DNA from: Bauldia sp.
Lineage (GTDB): Bacteria; Pseudomonadota; Alphaproteobacteria; Rhizobiales; Kaistiaceae
Direction of reading: 5' to 3'
Length of the DNA stretch: 64,000 nucleotides
Assembly (NCBI GenBank): GCA_028284325.1
Contig: JANQRX010000010.1
Coordinates: forward strand, 1-64,000
Shown here piece by piece: positions 36,228-44,424 of this stretch (positions within the stretch are counted from its first letter, which is position 1; each line of letters starts with the position of its first letter). Position numbers and translations under genes: made by a program. Under the pieces are notes generated by a model. That model was given only the letters and a program-made list of their open reading frames with translations. It did not search any database and was not told where the DNA came from.

Positions 36228-39200
36228 GCAGATACAGACCGACATCGAAGCGGCTACGGCGCCCGGCTTCCGTGGTCAATTGCTCGCACGGGGTCAGGCG
36301 CGGTCGATGATCTGGCAGGACGGTGTGCTGCCTACCGGTGCTCCTCAGTTCTCGCCGCTGCTCACCTATGATCTCCAGTCCTACGGATACGCACTTCTCG
36401 GCTTGGCGCTAAGGCTGCGCGAGCTTGATGGCGATGAAGCCGCCGCTCGTGTTGCCTTCGAGCAAGCCGCCGTAGCTCTTGAGGCCGTTATCTCTCGTGG
36501 TAACTCCCGCGATGTTGAACACCACTTCCACCATGTTCTCGCCGCCGCGGCATATCACTTGGCGCGATTTTCCGCGCGGTCTTATTCGCTGCTTGCCAAG
36601 ATGCAGGACAGAGAGGACAACTTTTCTCCGATCGAGACCGCGCTTACCCAGCTGATGCTTCGCGATCTCGATGAACTGGAACACGTGATCCTCACACGCA
36701 GAATGGCCGGCGAGGAGAGCGATGCCTCCATCGCGGCCTACTTTGAGCGCGAATGGCAGCGGCGCAGCGACGACGACCTTCTCGCCGACGACGACGGAGG
36801 CTCTTTCCTACTTGACGGTGTCGACCGTGCGTTGAACGACAATTTCTTTGCTGGGCTCACGGTATTCTTGCTGGCGCTGGAGCACGGAGACGAAGTTCTA
36901 GTAGCGCGTTCTATCGAGATTCTCCGCAGCGGTCTGGAGTCATGCGCCGAGTTGAACCTCCTGCCACAATGGTCGACGCACCGGGTCACAATCCACCTGA
37001 TCAACGATCTGTGGGCGGCCAGTTTCCACCGAAATCTCCCGTTTGCGCCGACGCAAGGCGGTGCAGACCAATGGCTTGATATGCGCCAACGCTACCTCGC
37101 CGTTCTTTTACGGCGGGCGAAAGCAGAAATCGACCTCTGGCCCTCTCAGATTGATGCGGCTTCGCGCGCCGTCAATCAAACAGACGATCTTGTCGTCTCT
37201 CTCCCCACGAGTGCGGGTAAGACGCGCATTGCCGAACTCTGCATCCTCAATTGCCTTGCTGCCGGTAAGCGGGTGATCTTTGTTACGCCATTGCGCGCGC
37301 TGTCCGCACAGACGGAAATCGGCCTGCAACGTACATTTGCCCCGTTGGGGAAGACAGTGTCTGCGCTATACGGCAGCATTGGTGCGAGCGGCCTTGACCA
37401 GGATGCTCTTCGCCGACGCGACATTGTCGTGGCAACGCCCGAAAAACTCGACTTTGCATTGCGTAATGATCCCTCACTCATCGACGATGTCGGCCTTGTT
37501 GTCCTCGATGAAGGCCATATGATCGGCCTCGGCGAGCGCGAGGTTCGATATGAGGTCCAGATACAGCGGCTACTAAAGCGCGCAGACGCCAATCAACGTC
37601 GCATTGTTTGCTTGTCGGCGATCTTGCCGGATGGCGACCAATTGGAAGACTTCGCGAATTGGCTCCGCCGCGATCGCCCGGGCGATATTGTGCGGCACCA
37701 TTGGCGTCCGACCAGGTTGCGATTTGGCGAGATCGTGTGGCGCCGCAATGCGGCGCGCCTCAATCTCCACGTCGAAGGCGAGCGACCCTTCGTTCCGCGT
37801 TTCATAACCGCCAACGTACCGCCGGTTGGCAAGCGAAGGAAGCCGTTCCCGAAAGACCTAGGCGAGCTTTGCCTCGCCTCCGCGTGGCGACTTGTCGAGG
37901 ACGGCCAATCCGTATTGATCTTCTGTCCGGTCCGCGCACATGTGACGCCTTTCGCCGATCGAATTGTGAATCTTCACCGGCGAGGGGCGCTCCGGACCTT
38001 ACTGGACGTCCCCGAAACGGAGCTGCACGCGGCTCTGGGTCTCGGCGAAGAATGGCTGGGTGCGGATCACCCCGTTCTTACCTGCCTGAAGCTCGGCGTC
38101 GCCATTCATCACGGCGCGCTACCGACGGCGTACCGCAAGGAAGTTGAGAAGCTCCTACAACGCGGCATCCTCAAGGTGACGATTTCGTCGCCAACTCTGG
38201 CACAGGGTCTCAACCTTTCGGCCACGGCGGTTGTCATGCACTCCCTCTTCCGCAACCGGGAGCGGATCAAAAGCTCGGAATTCAAGAACATTGTGGGGCG
38301 GGCAGGCCGTGCCTACGTCGACGTCGAAGGGCTGGTCCTGTATCCCATCTTTGACAAACACGCAAAACGTGAACGCGATTGGCAGCGATTGATCGACGAG
38401 CTCGGTTCGCACGAACTGGAGAGTGGCCTTGTCCGCTTGGTCGTTACTCTTCTGCAGCGTATGCAGCGTATGCTGGACCGGCCTCCCCTGGATCAGTTTG
38501 TTGACTATCTCCTCAACAACACTACCGCATGGACGTTTCCCGACCTTCCCAATGAGAGTGCTGAACAAAGAAAGCTTGAGCACGCGAAATGGACGACCTA
38601 TCTGGCCACGCTCGATACTGCCGTTCTTGGTCTGCTTGGCGAACAGGACGTGGCCGACGATGACATTGCTACCTGGCTTGATGAAATCCTGACCTCATCG
38701 CTGTGGGAGCGAAGCCTCAATCGCCGATCGGACGGTCTCCGTACTCTTCTCAACGCCGGACTATTGAGCAGAGCGAAGCATGTCTGGGCGAAATCCACCG
38801 CGCAGCAGCGTCGCGGTTACTTTCTCGCCGGCATTGGGTTGAACAGTGGCCACGCGCTTGACGAAATCGCCCCGCATGCGAATGCCCTGCTAGTTCAGGC
38901 CAACGGTGCGATCCTAGTCGGCGATTCCGAAGCGGCGATTCAGGCTATCACTACCTTTGCGGAGGTTGTTTTCGCCATCCACCCATTCATACCCGATGTG
39001 CTTCCGGAGAATTGGCACAACGTTCTCCGGCTTTGGTTATCCGGGGCACCGCTCGCCGGCGCTGCGCCGGGACACGAGGATGAGGTGCTGCGATTCGTCG
39101 AGGGCGGCCTCGTCTACCGGCTACCTTGGGCAATGGAGGCCGTGCGTGTGAGAGGGTTGGCCAACGGGGACGATATAGGTGATGGGCTCACGTTTGCCGA

Positions 39201-39732
39201 TGTCGAGATGAGCCTGGCGGTGGCGGCCGTCGAAACAGGCACGCTGAACCGTCCGGCGGCATTGTTGATGCAGGCCGGCTTTGCATCGCGCCTTGCGGCT
39301 ATAAAGGCCGTGCGGGACACCAACGCCCGGTTTGCGTCGTTCACGGAGCTGCGGGATTGGCTCGTCTCCGGTACCGTCGAGGCTGCGACCGAACAGGCCG
39401 ACTGGCCGACGCCGGAGACAGCCGATCTGTGGCGTGCGTTTCGGACAAGCTCCGCGCCGAAGGCGGAGGCGGTATGGAAAGAGCGGCGATACGAAGCGCC
39501 GGTCGCTTGGTTGCGCACGATCGACGCGCCTCCGGCCGGCGTAGCCGTTCGTCTCTATTGCAATCCCGATCACCCGGAGCCGACCGTCCTACTAGAGACT
39601 GGGCGCCGGGCGGGCCAACTTGAGGCGCCCCTCAACCCGAATCGCACAGGCCTCACTCTTGCGACCGTTCTCGAGGATCGAAGCGGTGTCCTTGTAACCT
39701 ACATCGGTCCTGAGGACGTCTGGCTTCAATGA
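36211..39732 (+). CDS. hamB: Hachiman defence helicase HamB
   Basis: Superfamily 2 helicase of the Ski2-like type, about 1173 residues from the ATG at 36211 (track start is a TTG six bases earlier). Motif I is SLPTSAGKTRIAEL (~331-343), motif II is VVLDEGHM (DEGH, ~432) and motif III-like is CLSAILPDGDQLEDFANWL. The second RecA domain ends with SSPTLAQGLNLSATAVVMHS and KNIVGRAGRAYVDVEG. The long N-terminal helical part and C-terminal ~400 residues are system-specific. It overlaps hamA and ends seven bases into the convergent GHKL gene. The size and pairing match HamB; a stand-alone Lhr-type helicase is much less likely. Confidence 0.87.
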   Translation: MATTLEQIQTDIEAATAPGFRGQLLARGQARSMIWQDGVLPTGAPQFSPLLTYDLQSYGYALLGLALRLRELDGDEAAARVAFEQAAVALEAVISRGNSRDVEHHFHHVLAAAAYHLARFSARSYSLLAKMQDREDNFSPIETALTQLMLRDLDELEHVILTRRMAGEESDASIAAYFEREWQRRSDDDLLADDDGGSFLLDGVDRALNDNFFAGLTVFLLALEHGDEVLVARSIEILRSGLESCAELNLLPQWSTHRVTIHLINDLWAASFHRNLPFAPTQGGADQWLDMRQRYLAVLLRRAKAEIDLWPSQIDAASRAVNQTDDLVVSLPTSAGKTRIAELCILNCLAAGKRVIFVTPLRALSAQTEIGLQRTFAPLGKTVSALYGSIGASGLDQDALRRRDIVVATPEKLDFALRNDPSLIDDVGLVVLDEGHMIGLGEREVRYEVQIQRLLKRADANQRRIVCLSAILPDGDQLEDFANWLRRDRPGDIVRHHWRPTRLRFGEIVWRRNAARLNLHVEGERPFVPRFITANVPPVGKRRKPFPKDLGELCLASAWRLVEDGQSVLIFCPVRAHVTPFADRIVNLHRRGALRTLLDVPETELHAALGLGEEWLGADHPVLTCLKLGVAIHHGALPTAYRKEVEKLLQRGILKVTISSPTLAQGLNLSATAVVMHSLFRNRERIKSSEFKNIVGRAGRAYVDVEGLVLYPIFDKHAKRERDWQRLIDELGSHELESGLVRLVVTLLQRMQRMLDRPPLDQFVDYLLNNTTAWTFPDLPNESAEQRKLEHAKWTTYLATLDTAVLGLLGEQDVADDDIATWLDEILTSSLWERSLNRRSDGLRTLLNAGLLSRAKHVWAKSTAQQRRGYFLAGIGLNSGHALDEIAPHANALLVQANGAILVGDSEAAIQAITTFAEVVFAIHPFIPDVLPENWHNVLRLWLSGAPLAGAAPGHEDEVLRFVEGGLVYRLPWAMEAVRVRGLANGDDIGDGLTFADVEMSLAVAAVETGTLNRPAALLMQAGFASRLAAIKAVRDTNARFASFTELRDWLVSGTVEAATEQADWPTPETADLWRAFRTSSAPKAEAVWKERRYEAPVAWLRTIDAPPAGVAVRLYCNPDHPEPTVLLETGRRAGQLEAPLNPNRTGLTLATVLEDRSGVLVTYIGPEDVWLQ

Positions 39733-40541
39733 GCTGGGGCAGTTAGGCGGCAGGACACCGACGCTGTGAACCCTCTCATCATCACCTTCTGCGCTGTTTT
39801 CGCCGCAATCATGTCGATCGTATGCCCGTCTATGACAAGGGCATGATCACCTGAACGAAAACGCAGTAGTCCACTGAGATTAGCGAGCCCGACAAATATC
39901 GGGCTGAAGCCGCGACCGCGACCCCCGTCTCGCCCGAACCGCGAGATGCCGTCTGAGAGCGCAAGCCGCAAGGCCGTACCGTGATCGGTCAGTGCCTCGT
40001 AATCGGGGCAGGTTTTCAGACTTTCGAGGACGCCGATTCCGCCATCGGCTACGACAAACTCGAACCCATCGCGACTCGCTCGGAATGCTACTATGCCGGT
40101 GTCGGGTGCTTGCGCATGCTCACGAATGTTGCCAACTAGTTCGCCAGCGGCCCCCACGAAGCGCGCGGCAGTTGTCCTATGAAATCCCACTGCGGTCGCC
40201 GCCCTTTGCGCTGCAAGCCCGAACTCGATCCAGCCGCCGTCATCATGCGGCCAGATAGCGGGTGTGCGAAAGAAACCGCAGGCCCGCGTTACCGGGCAGA
40301 GCCATTGCCGTCGGCCGTCACTAAGGGCCGCGATTAGTGGGCCGACCGAACCGACCGCCAAAAAGCGTGCTTCACGGGGAGGGGGCATAAGGCCCACATC
40401 TGTGAGCATCAGCCATTCGATCAGTGGGCCGAGCGCCCTCGCGGTAATATGGCTGTCTTGACGCATTGCGTCTCGGCCACGCAACGCCGCGAAGGCGAGG
40501 CCGTCAAGCGCGTTAAAATCGAGCGGCTGAGCTTCACTCAT
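39726..40541 (-). CDS. GHKL-type ATP-binding protein, last gene of unknown four-gene operon
   Basis: About 271 residues from the ATG at 40541 (MSEAQPLDFNALDGLAFAALRGRD), which overlaps the previous stop as ATGA; the longer ORF from 40595 overlaps that gene. The C-terminal half is a histidine-kinase-like ATPase: GAAGELVGNIREHAQ (N box), FEFVVADGGIGVLESLK (G1, DxGxG) and RGRGFSPIFVGLANLSG (G2-like). There is no phospho-acceptor domain, transmembrane segment or response regulator. It therefore resembles SpoIIAB-type switch kinases more than two-component sensors. The partner would be the STAS-like protein encoded first in the operon. Confidence 0.8.
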   Translation of the reverse strand: MSEAQPLDFNALDGLAFAALRGRDAMRQDSHITARALGPLIEWLMLTDVGLMPPPREARFLAVGSVGPLIAALSDGRRQWLCPVTRACGFFRTPAIWPHDDGGWIEFGLAAQRAATAVGFHRTTAARFVGAAGELVGNIREHAQAPDTGIVAFRASRDGFEFVVADGGIGVLESLKTCPDYEALTDHGTALRLALSDGISRFGRDGGRGRGFSPIFVGLANLSGLLRFRSGDHALVIDGHTIDMIAAKTAQKVMMRGFTASVSCRLTAPAH

Positions 40542-41689
40542 TCGGCCGCGTCTACAATTTCCCGAATACGCGGCGGAAGACGACCCTCGACCCATTGCCG
40601 TACGACTGCGCGATTTGCCGCGAACAACGCGTCAAGCGGTTCCCCGGCAGCACTTGGCGCCCGCCGCCAGCGCGGGCTTCCATCGGCCCGGAACACGGCG
40701 CGCTGACGGTTCACAGTCTTCATGAAGCTCCACGTCTCCAGCACTGTGACCTGGTCGAAAGCAGGAGCCAGCCGTGGGAGCAGGTCAATCCCACCGCGCA
40801 CAACGAGATTAATTGGGCGACCGGCGTCCTTGGCTACCCGCATAAGCCATTCGGCATGGAGCTCTCTGCGGGCCGCCCGCCCGGTTCCTGTGGCGAACTC
40901 ATAAGCGAGGTGCGTAACTTCCGGCCGTGCCCGCACATAGGCACCCCAACGTCGAAAATCTGCCTCACTTCGGCCGTTGACGTGAAGAGCCGTTGGTATG
41001 CCCTCAGCGAGGAATTCCTCATGGACGAGCCCAATGCGTTTGATCGCATGAAGGTCGACGTGGCGCGGCACATCAACGAAGAGGCTGAAATTGGGAGTCG
41101 TCGAAAATGCGACACCTAGCTCTTTGAGTGCGCGGATGATGTCCCGACGTTGCCCCTCGTAGCCCCACCAACGTTCGAGAGGGGGATCCTTGTCAGTGCC
41201 GGTCAGGATGATCTGGGTTCCGGCGGCAATACAGTATTCAGCGCAAAGGGCCTCGTGCGACTCGAAACGTACTCTTCCATCACGTCGGCCGAACATCGCA
41301 TAGAGTGGGAGTGCAACAGAGTCAGGCCCAAAACGCTGCATGCGGCGTTTTCCATGGAACAGAACAGGCACAACTGGAGGCAGCGTCGGCGCTTCGAGGA
41401 CGGCGGCCCGCGGCACACTGTCGAGCGCGAAAGTGCCCACCTCGCGCACTCTAAGCGCGTAATCGGCATTGTTCCGGCAGGGCTTATCGCACGAGTCCGG
41501 GTGCCGGCAGCACAGATCCAGGCAGCTCATCAGCCCTGCCTCGATTGAGAGACCGCCGCATACCCGCAGCTCCGGGCAACTCACGCAACCGAGCGAACAC
41601 GGATGATGCTGCTCGTCCTGCCACAAACGATGCTCCGGAACCCTCATCGGGGGCAGCGCGCTTGCGCGTGTAACGTGCTCCTTCAGCAT
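40538..41689 (-). CDS. Cys-rich DUF4417-like protein in unknown operon
   Basis: About 383 residues from the ATG at 41689 (MLKEHVTRASALPPMRVPEHR), overlapping the previous gene by seven bases. The N-terminus is a cluster of ten cysteines, CSLGCVSCPELRVCGG...CLDLCCRHPDSCDKPC, probably binding Zn or an Fe-S cluster. The remainder looks like a TIM-barrel-type domain: FSTTPNFSLFVDVPRHVDLHAIKRIGLVHEEFLAEGIPTALHVNGRSEADFRRWGAYV and HLAYEFATGTG. This resembles what I recall of DUF4417 proteins. Function is unknown. The fused Cys cluster and the company of a STAS/GHKL pair are unusual. Confidence 0.65.
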   Translation of the reverse strand: MLKEHVTRASALPPMRVPEHRLWQDEQHHPCSLGCVSCPELRVCGGLSIEAGLMSCLDLCCRHPDSCDKPCRNNADYALRVREVGTFALDSVPRAAVLEAPTLPPVVPVLFHGKRRMQRFGPDSVALPLYAMFGRRDGRVRFESHEALCAEYCIAAGTQIILTGTDKDPPLERWWGYEGQRRDIIRALKELGVAFSTTPNFSLFVDVPRHVDLHAIKRIGLVHEEFLAEGIPTALHVNGRSEADFRRWGAYVRARPEVTHLAYEFATGTGRAARRELHAEWLMRVAKDAGRPINLVVRGGIDLLPRLAPAFDQVTVLETWSFMKTVNRQRAVFRADGSPRWRRAPSAAGEPLDALFAANRAVVRQWVEGRLPPRIREIVDAAE

Positions 41690-42030
41690 ACAGATATCTC
41701 CACCACGCCCGCGGCATCGTGCACCTGGTCGACGGTGCCAATGCCGATGCCGCACGAATCTTCAATTCCCTGGACAACCTCAGTCGGCGCAGCCTTGATC
41801 CGAACGACTTCCGTGAGACCTTGCCTTGCCACAAGTCCGTCAGCATCCTTCTCGACCGTCAGCTTGTCACCCGGGGCGAGCCGAGCGCTACCGATGATCT
41901 CGCCGGCGACGGAGCGACCAGCGCACTCAGGTTGTTTCGTCAGCAGGTCAGATGTTGCAAGCGCTACTCGCTGCCGATCCCAGCTTCGTTTGATCGTCTT
42001 CCCGACGCGTTCAAGGAAGTCCGCGCCCAT
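41683..42030 (-). CDS. Small hypothetical protein in unknown operon
   Basis: 115 residues from the ATG at 42030, whose A is shared with the upstream stop (TGATG). The track's start at 42033 is the preceding GTG. A basic helical N-terminus (FLERVGKTIKRSWDRQRVALATSDLLT) is followed by a mainly beta segment rich in Val/Gly/Asp (GSARLAPGDKLTVEKDADGLVARQGLTEVVRIKAAP). I do not recognise the family. Overlap on both sides says it is made in fixed ratio with its neighbours, so it is likely to be a structural partner in one complex or switch. Confidence 0.7.
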   Translation of the reverse strand: MGADFLERVGKTIKRSWDRQRVALATSDLLTKQPECAGRSVAGEIIGSARLAPGDKLTVEKDADGLVARQGLTEVVRIKAAPTEVVQGIEDSCGIGIGTVDQVHDAAGVVEISVC

Positions 42031-42602
42031 CACACCGTCTCCTCAAAAAGCGGCCGATATCGTTTGAGCCGACCCTGCCGCATCTCAACAATCAACCCGA
42101 TGGACGCCAACGAGGAGAGTCTATTGTTCCAGGCTGTCGTATGGCGGGTCTTTTCGCGATGACCATATTTACGCATCAGCTCTCCGGCGTCGGTCTCGCC
42201 ATGTTCGGCAACCAAATCGAAAGTCTGTTGCTGCTTGGCTTCGAGTTCGCCAACAATAGCTGAGCGAACCACGATGCCGTCCTCTGCGATCACGCAGGTC
42301 ATGAAGACATCGCCACGTCCGAGGGCAATTTCCAACAGATCATCGCGGACCGAATTGTTGAGATTCGCGAGAATTGGATAATAGAGTGAGTCGCGACCCC
42401 GGACGACATTGCGAAACGCAACCACGCTCTCCCGCAGATAACTTGCCGTAGCCACATCGACATCTCGAAAATCAAGGAATACCGGCTCTGGCTCCGCTGG
42501 CTCCGTTGCGATCCTCTCCAAGAGCTTGCTCAGAGCGGCCTTCCCGTTTGGGGCCCCGGCCAACACATTGGCTCCACCGACTTCACTCATATCAACGTGC
42601 AT
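42030..42602 (-). CDS. STAS-like (DUF4325-type) plus winged-helix protein, first gene of unknown operon
   Basis: 190 residues from the ATG at 42602 (MHVDMSEVGGANVLAG), with GAGGA about ten bases upstream. The ORF track extends to 43043, but that part lies antisense to the AlpA gene and is unlikely. Residues ~40-110 (EPVFLDFRDVDVATASYLRESVVAFRNVV) match the STAS-like fold. The last ~60 residues (FDLVAEHGETDAGELMRKYG...TTAWNNRLSSLASIGLIVEMRQGRLKRYRPL) look like a winged helix. An antagonist-type STAS domain with a DNA-binding tail, co-transcribed with a GHKL ATPase, suggests a phosphorylation- or nucleotide-controlled switch. This is inference from fold and layout. Confidence 0.75.
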   Translation of the reverse strand: MHVDMSEVGGANVLAGAPNGKAALSKLLERIATEPAEPEPVFLDFRDVDVATASYLRESVVAFRNVVRGRDSLYYPILANLNNSVRDDLLEIALGRGDVFMTCVIAEDGIVVRSAIVGELEAKQQQTFDLVAEHGETDAGELMRKYGHREKTRHTTAWNNRLSSLASIGLIVEMRQGRLKRYRPLFEETV

Positions 42603-42612
42603 ACTCACGATC

Positions 42613-42639
42613 CTCACGTATGTAACGTGAGTTACGTAA
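42613..42639 (-). promoter_or_regulatory. Nested ACGT repeats / palindromes upstream of the unknown operon (candidate operator)
   Basis: Just before the STAS-like gene, CTCACG-TATGTAA-CGTGAG is an exact dyad, directly followed by the palindrome TTACGTAA. Across both, ACGT recurs three times at a regular 9-base interval (42616, 42625, 42634). It lies 11-37 bases from the start codon, where a repressor site would be expected. The winged helix of the first gene is a natural candidate to bind it, giving autoregulation. Confidence 0.5.
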
Positions 42640-42785
42640 GAATGGACTCGCCTCGCGTCAAGAGGCCCGGGCGATTTCTCCACAGTTCGCGCACTACCAT
42701 ACGTCCGACCCTGACCTGATTGCCGCTTCTTCGGGCGAGTTTGATTGCAATTGAACGGCGAATCCCTCTCCTCTACGCTCTTGCC

Positions 42786-42873
42786 ACCTCGGGGTTTGTC
42801 TACCACCGGGGCATCGCGATGCTCCCAACACGGGAGATATCGTGATGAGGATGTTGTCCAAGCGACAGGTGAA
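42786..42873 (+). repeat. Direct repeat, right copy (AlpA upstream region and first codons)
   Basis: This is the second copy of the 35295-35379 sequence, here in front of the intact AlpA-type gene. It includes GGGGTTTGTCTACCACCGGGGCATCGCGATG and CCCAACACGGGAG, and runs into ATGAGGATGTTGTCC. Because the cargo genes lie between the copies, this pair may mark the exchange points of a defence cassette. Confidence 0.8.
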
Positions 42874-43045
42874 GGAGTTGGTACTCTACTCACCTCAACA
42901 CATCGCGCGGCTGGAGGCTGCGGGCCAATTCCCCCAGCGGGTGCAGCTCGGGGCCAACAGAGTGGGATGGGTTGAGGCTGAAGTGCTGGACTGGCTCCAG
43001 GAACGCCTCGATCGACGCGACAAGCCTGACGACACTCCTGCATAG
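42845..43045 (+). CDS. AlpA-family transcriptional regulator/excisionase
   Basis: 66-residue MerR-like helix-turn-helix protein: MRMLSKRQVKELVLYSPQHIARLEAAGQFPQRVQLGANRVGWVEAEVLDWLQERLDRR. This is the AlpA pattern (KRQVxELVxYSPxHIxRLExAGxFPxRVxLGxNRVGWxxxEVxxWL). AlpA proteins regulate or assist excision of P4-type elements, in keeping with the DUF4102 integrase at the far end of this island. A start at the ATG six bases further on is also possible. A broken copy lies at 35351 and a piece of its 3' end recurs at 44120. Confidence 0.88.
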   Translation: MRMLSKRQVKELVLYSPQHIARLEAAGQFPQRVQLGANRVGWVEAEVLDWLQERLDRRDKPDDTPA

Positions 43046-43079
43046 GAGCGAGGCGGCCGGCGAGTGATCGTCGCGCCGC
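43005..43079 (+). repeat. Direct repeat of alpA 3' end and downstream hairpin, copy 1
   Basis: GCCTCGATCGACGCGACAAGCCTGACGACACTCCTGCATAGGAG, followed by GGCGGCCGGCGAG-TGATCGTCG-CGCCGCC, matches 44120-44196 with few changes. It covers the last codons of the AlpA gene plus a GC-rich stem-loop that may terminate it. The two copies bracket the GIY-YIG-like gene. Confidence 0.75.
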
Positions 43080-43128
43080 CTCAACAGGTTACGACAGAGA
43101 GTCTGATGACTCGATGAAGATGTAGGCA

Positions 43129-44097
43129 ATGATGACGGAAGTGCCGCCGAGGAAGTTCTTATCCGAATTCGCCGTGAGCTTATTTTCGGCGCGATGGCTA
43201 ATGGTCACACCATCCGACCTGATGAAGGGTGGCGAGGTTAGCCAGGAGGCCGCGGAGGTCGCTCAACGCTGTCATATCTATCTGATATGCCGACGGCCTG
43301 CGCAATTCTACGACCCCAAGAACTTTAAGTACGATGGCGGCAAGGTTAGCGGAACGCTAGCCTATAAGATCGCCGGTAGGACTGAAGAACTGTATTTCGA
43401 ACTGCCGTTTGAACCTTCCGACGGGGCGACAACGGTACGACTGTCGGATTATCCGCATCGAGAAATCGAAGCCTGTTCATCAGACGGGGAGTGCATTCGG
43501 CGTGTTCCCGCCTCAATGATGACGCACCTTGTCGCGCCGAGCGGAGTATTGCGCCAGCTCGATGTCCTGTATGTCGGCCAAGCCTACGCAGATGGACGTC
43601 GTTCCGCCTTCGAGCGCCTCAAAGACCACTCAACCCTTCAACGCATCCTGGCTGACGTTGTCCAAAGCATGCCGGACGACGAAGTCCTCTTGCTGACATT
43701 TGAGTATGAGCCCTACCAAATAATCGGCTCGATTGACGGGGCTGCCAAGGAAGCCATACGGGATGAAACCGACGCCGCGCGCTTTCCTCGCATTCTCGAC
43801 AATCCCCTGACTGAAAAACAACAGATTTGCCTCGTCGAAGCGGGCCTGATCCGCTACTTCAATCCGCAATACAACGAGGTGTACAAGAACAGTTTTCCTT
43901 CCGAGGATCAGAAGATCCTGGCGGAGTGTTATGCTCTCGACTTCTCAGCGCTCGTCGTCGAGATCGACACGACGGAGCTACGGATGGAGTTATTCTCTCA
44001 TAGCGTCGCCGCTTCTGATCACCACATTGCGGAGTTCGATCTGGTTGACCCGGAGCGTCGACGAAGCTTTTTCACGTTCGTGAACGAGGACGACTAG
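43129..44097 (+). CDS. Hypothetical protein with GIY-YIG-like nuclease domain
   Basis: 322 residues. The N-terminal ~135 residues have no recognisable motif (contains CHIYLICRRPAQFYDPKNF and a DGECIRRVP turn). The second half resembles a GIY-YIG fold: DVLYVGQAYADGRRSAFERLKDHSTLQRIL in place of GIY...YIG...R, and EKQQICLVEAGLIRYFNPQYNEVYKN for the Glu helix and Asn-Pro end. The catalytic Tyr and Gly pattern is degenerate (LYVGQ), so activity is uncertain. It stands alone between two copies of the alpA 3' repeat, like a cargo gene of a defence island. Its function is unknown. Confidence 0.65.
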   Translation: MMTEVPPRKFLSEFAVSLFSARWLMVTPSDLMKGGEVSQEAAEVAQRCHIYLICRRPAQFYDPKNFKYDGGKVSGTLAYKIAGRTEELYFELPFEPSDGATTVRLSDYPHREIEACSSDGECIRRVPASMMTHLVAPSGVLRQLDVLYVGQAYADGRRSAFERLKDHSTLQRILADVVQSMPDDEVLLLTFEYEPYQIIGSIDGAAKEAIRDETDAARFPRILDNPLTEKQQICLVEAGLIRYFNPQYNEVYKNSFPSEDQKILAECYALDFSALVVEIDTTELRMELFSHSVAASDHHIAEFDLVDPERRRSFFTFVNEDD

Positions 44098-44119
44098 CCC
44101 GTCGAGTTCCCGAAGTGAC

Positions 44120-44196
44120 GCCTCGATCGTCGCGACACACCTGACGACACTCCTGCATAGGAGGGGGGCGGCCGGCGAGCGATCGTCGTGCCGCCC
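44120..44196 (+). repeat. Direct repeat of alpA 3' end and downstream hairpin, copy 2
   Basis: This second copy of 43005-43079 follows the GIY-YIG-like gene by about 20 bases and keeps ACACCTGACGACACTCCTGCATAGGAG. Its hairpin is stronger here: GGGGCGGCCGGCGAGCGATCGTCGTGCCGCCCC followed by TTC. No gene is evident between 44098 and 44424. Confidence 0.75.
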
Positions 44197-44424
44197 CTTC
44201 TATGGATACGGATAGGGATCGCGGTATCCCTAGCTCGGCGCCGCCCGCATCCTCAGTCGCCAATGATCATGGCTGACCATAGGCGAGCGATCTGAGCTGG
44301 CTGTCTTGCGCGACTTCACTCTCAGAATAGCTATTGAAGGTGTGCTCGACCTTCCCGACCCATTGCGCATGTGAGCTGTCCCCTCGTATACCTATGGTTG
44401 AAAGTGGTCTGCCGGGGGACGATC

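Noticed and set aside
42603-43043. N-terminal extension of the STAS-like ORF to 43043
   Set aside because: The extra ~147 residues are low-complexity, antisense to the intact AlpA gene, and bypass a good ribosome-binding site and operator-like DNA at 42602-42640.
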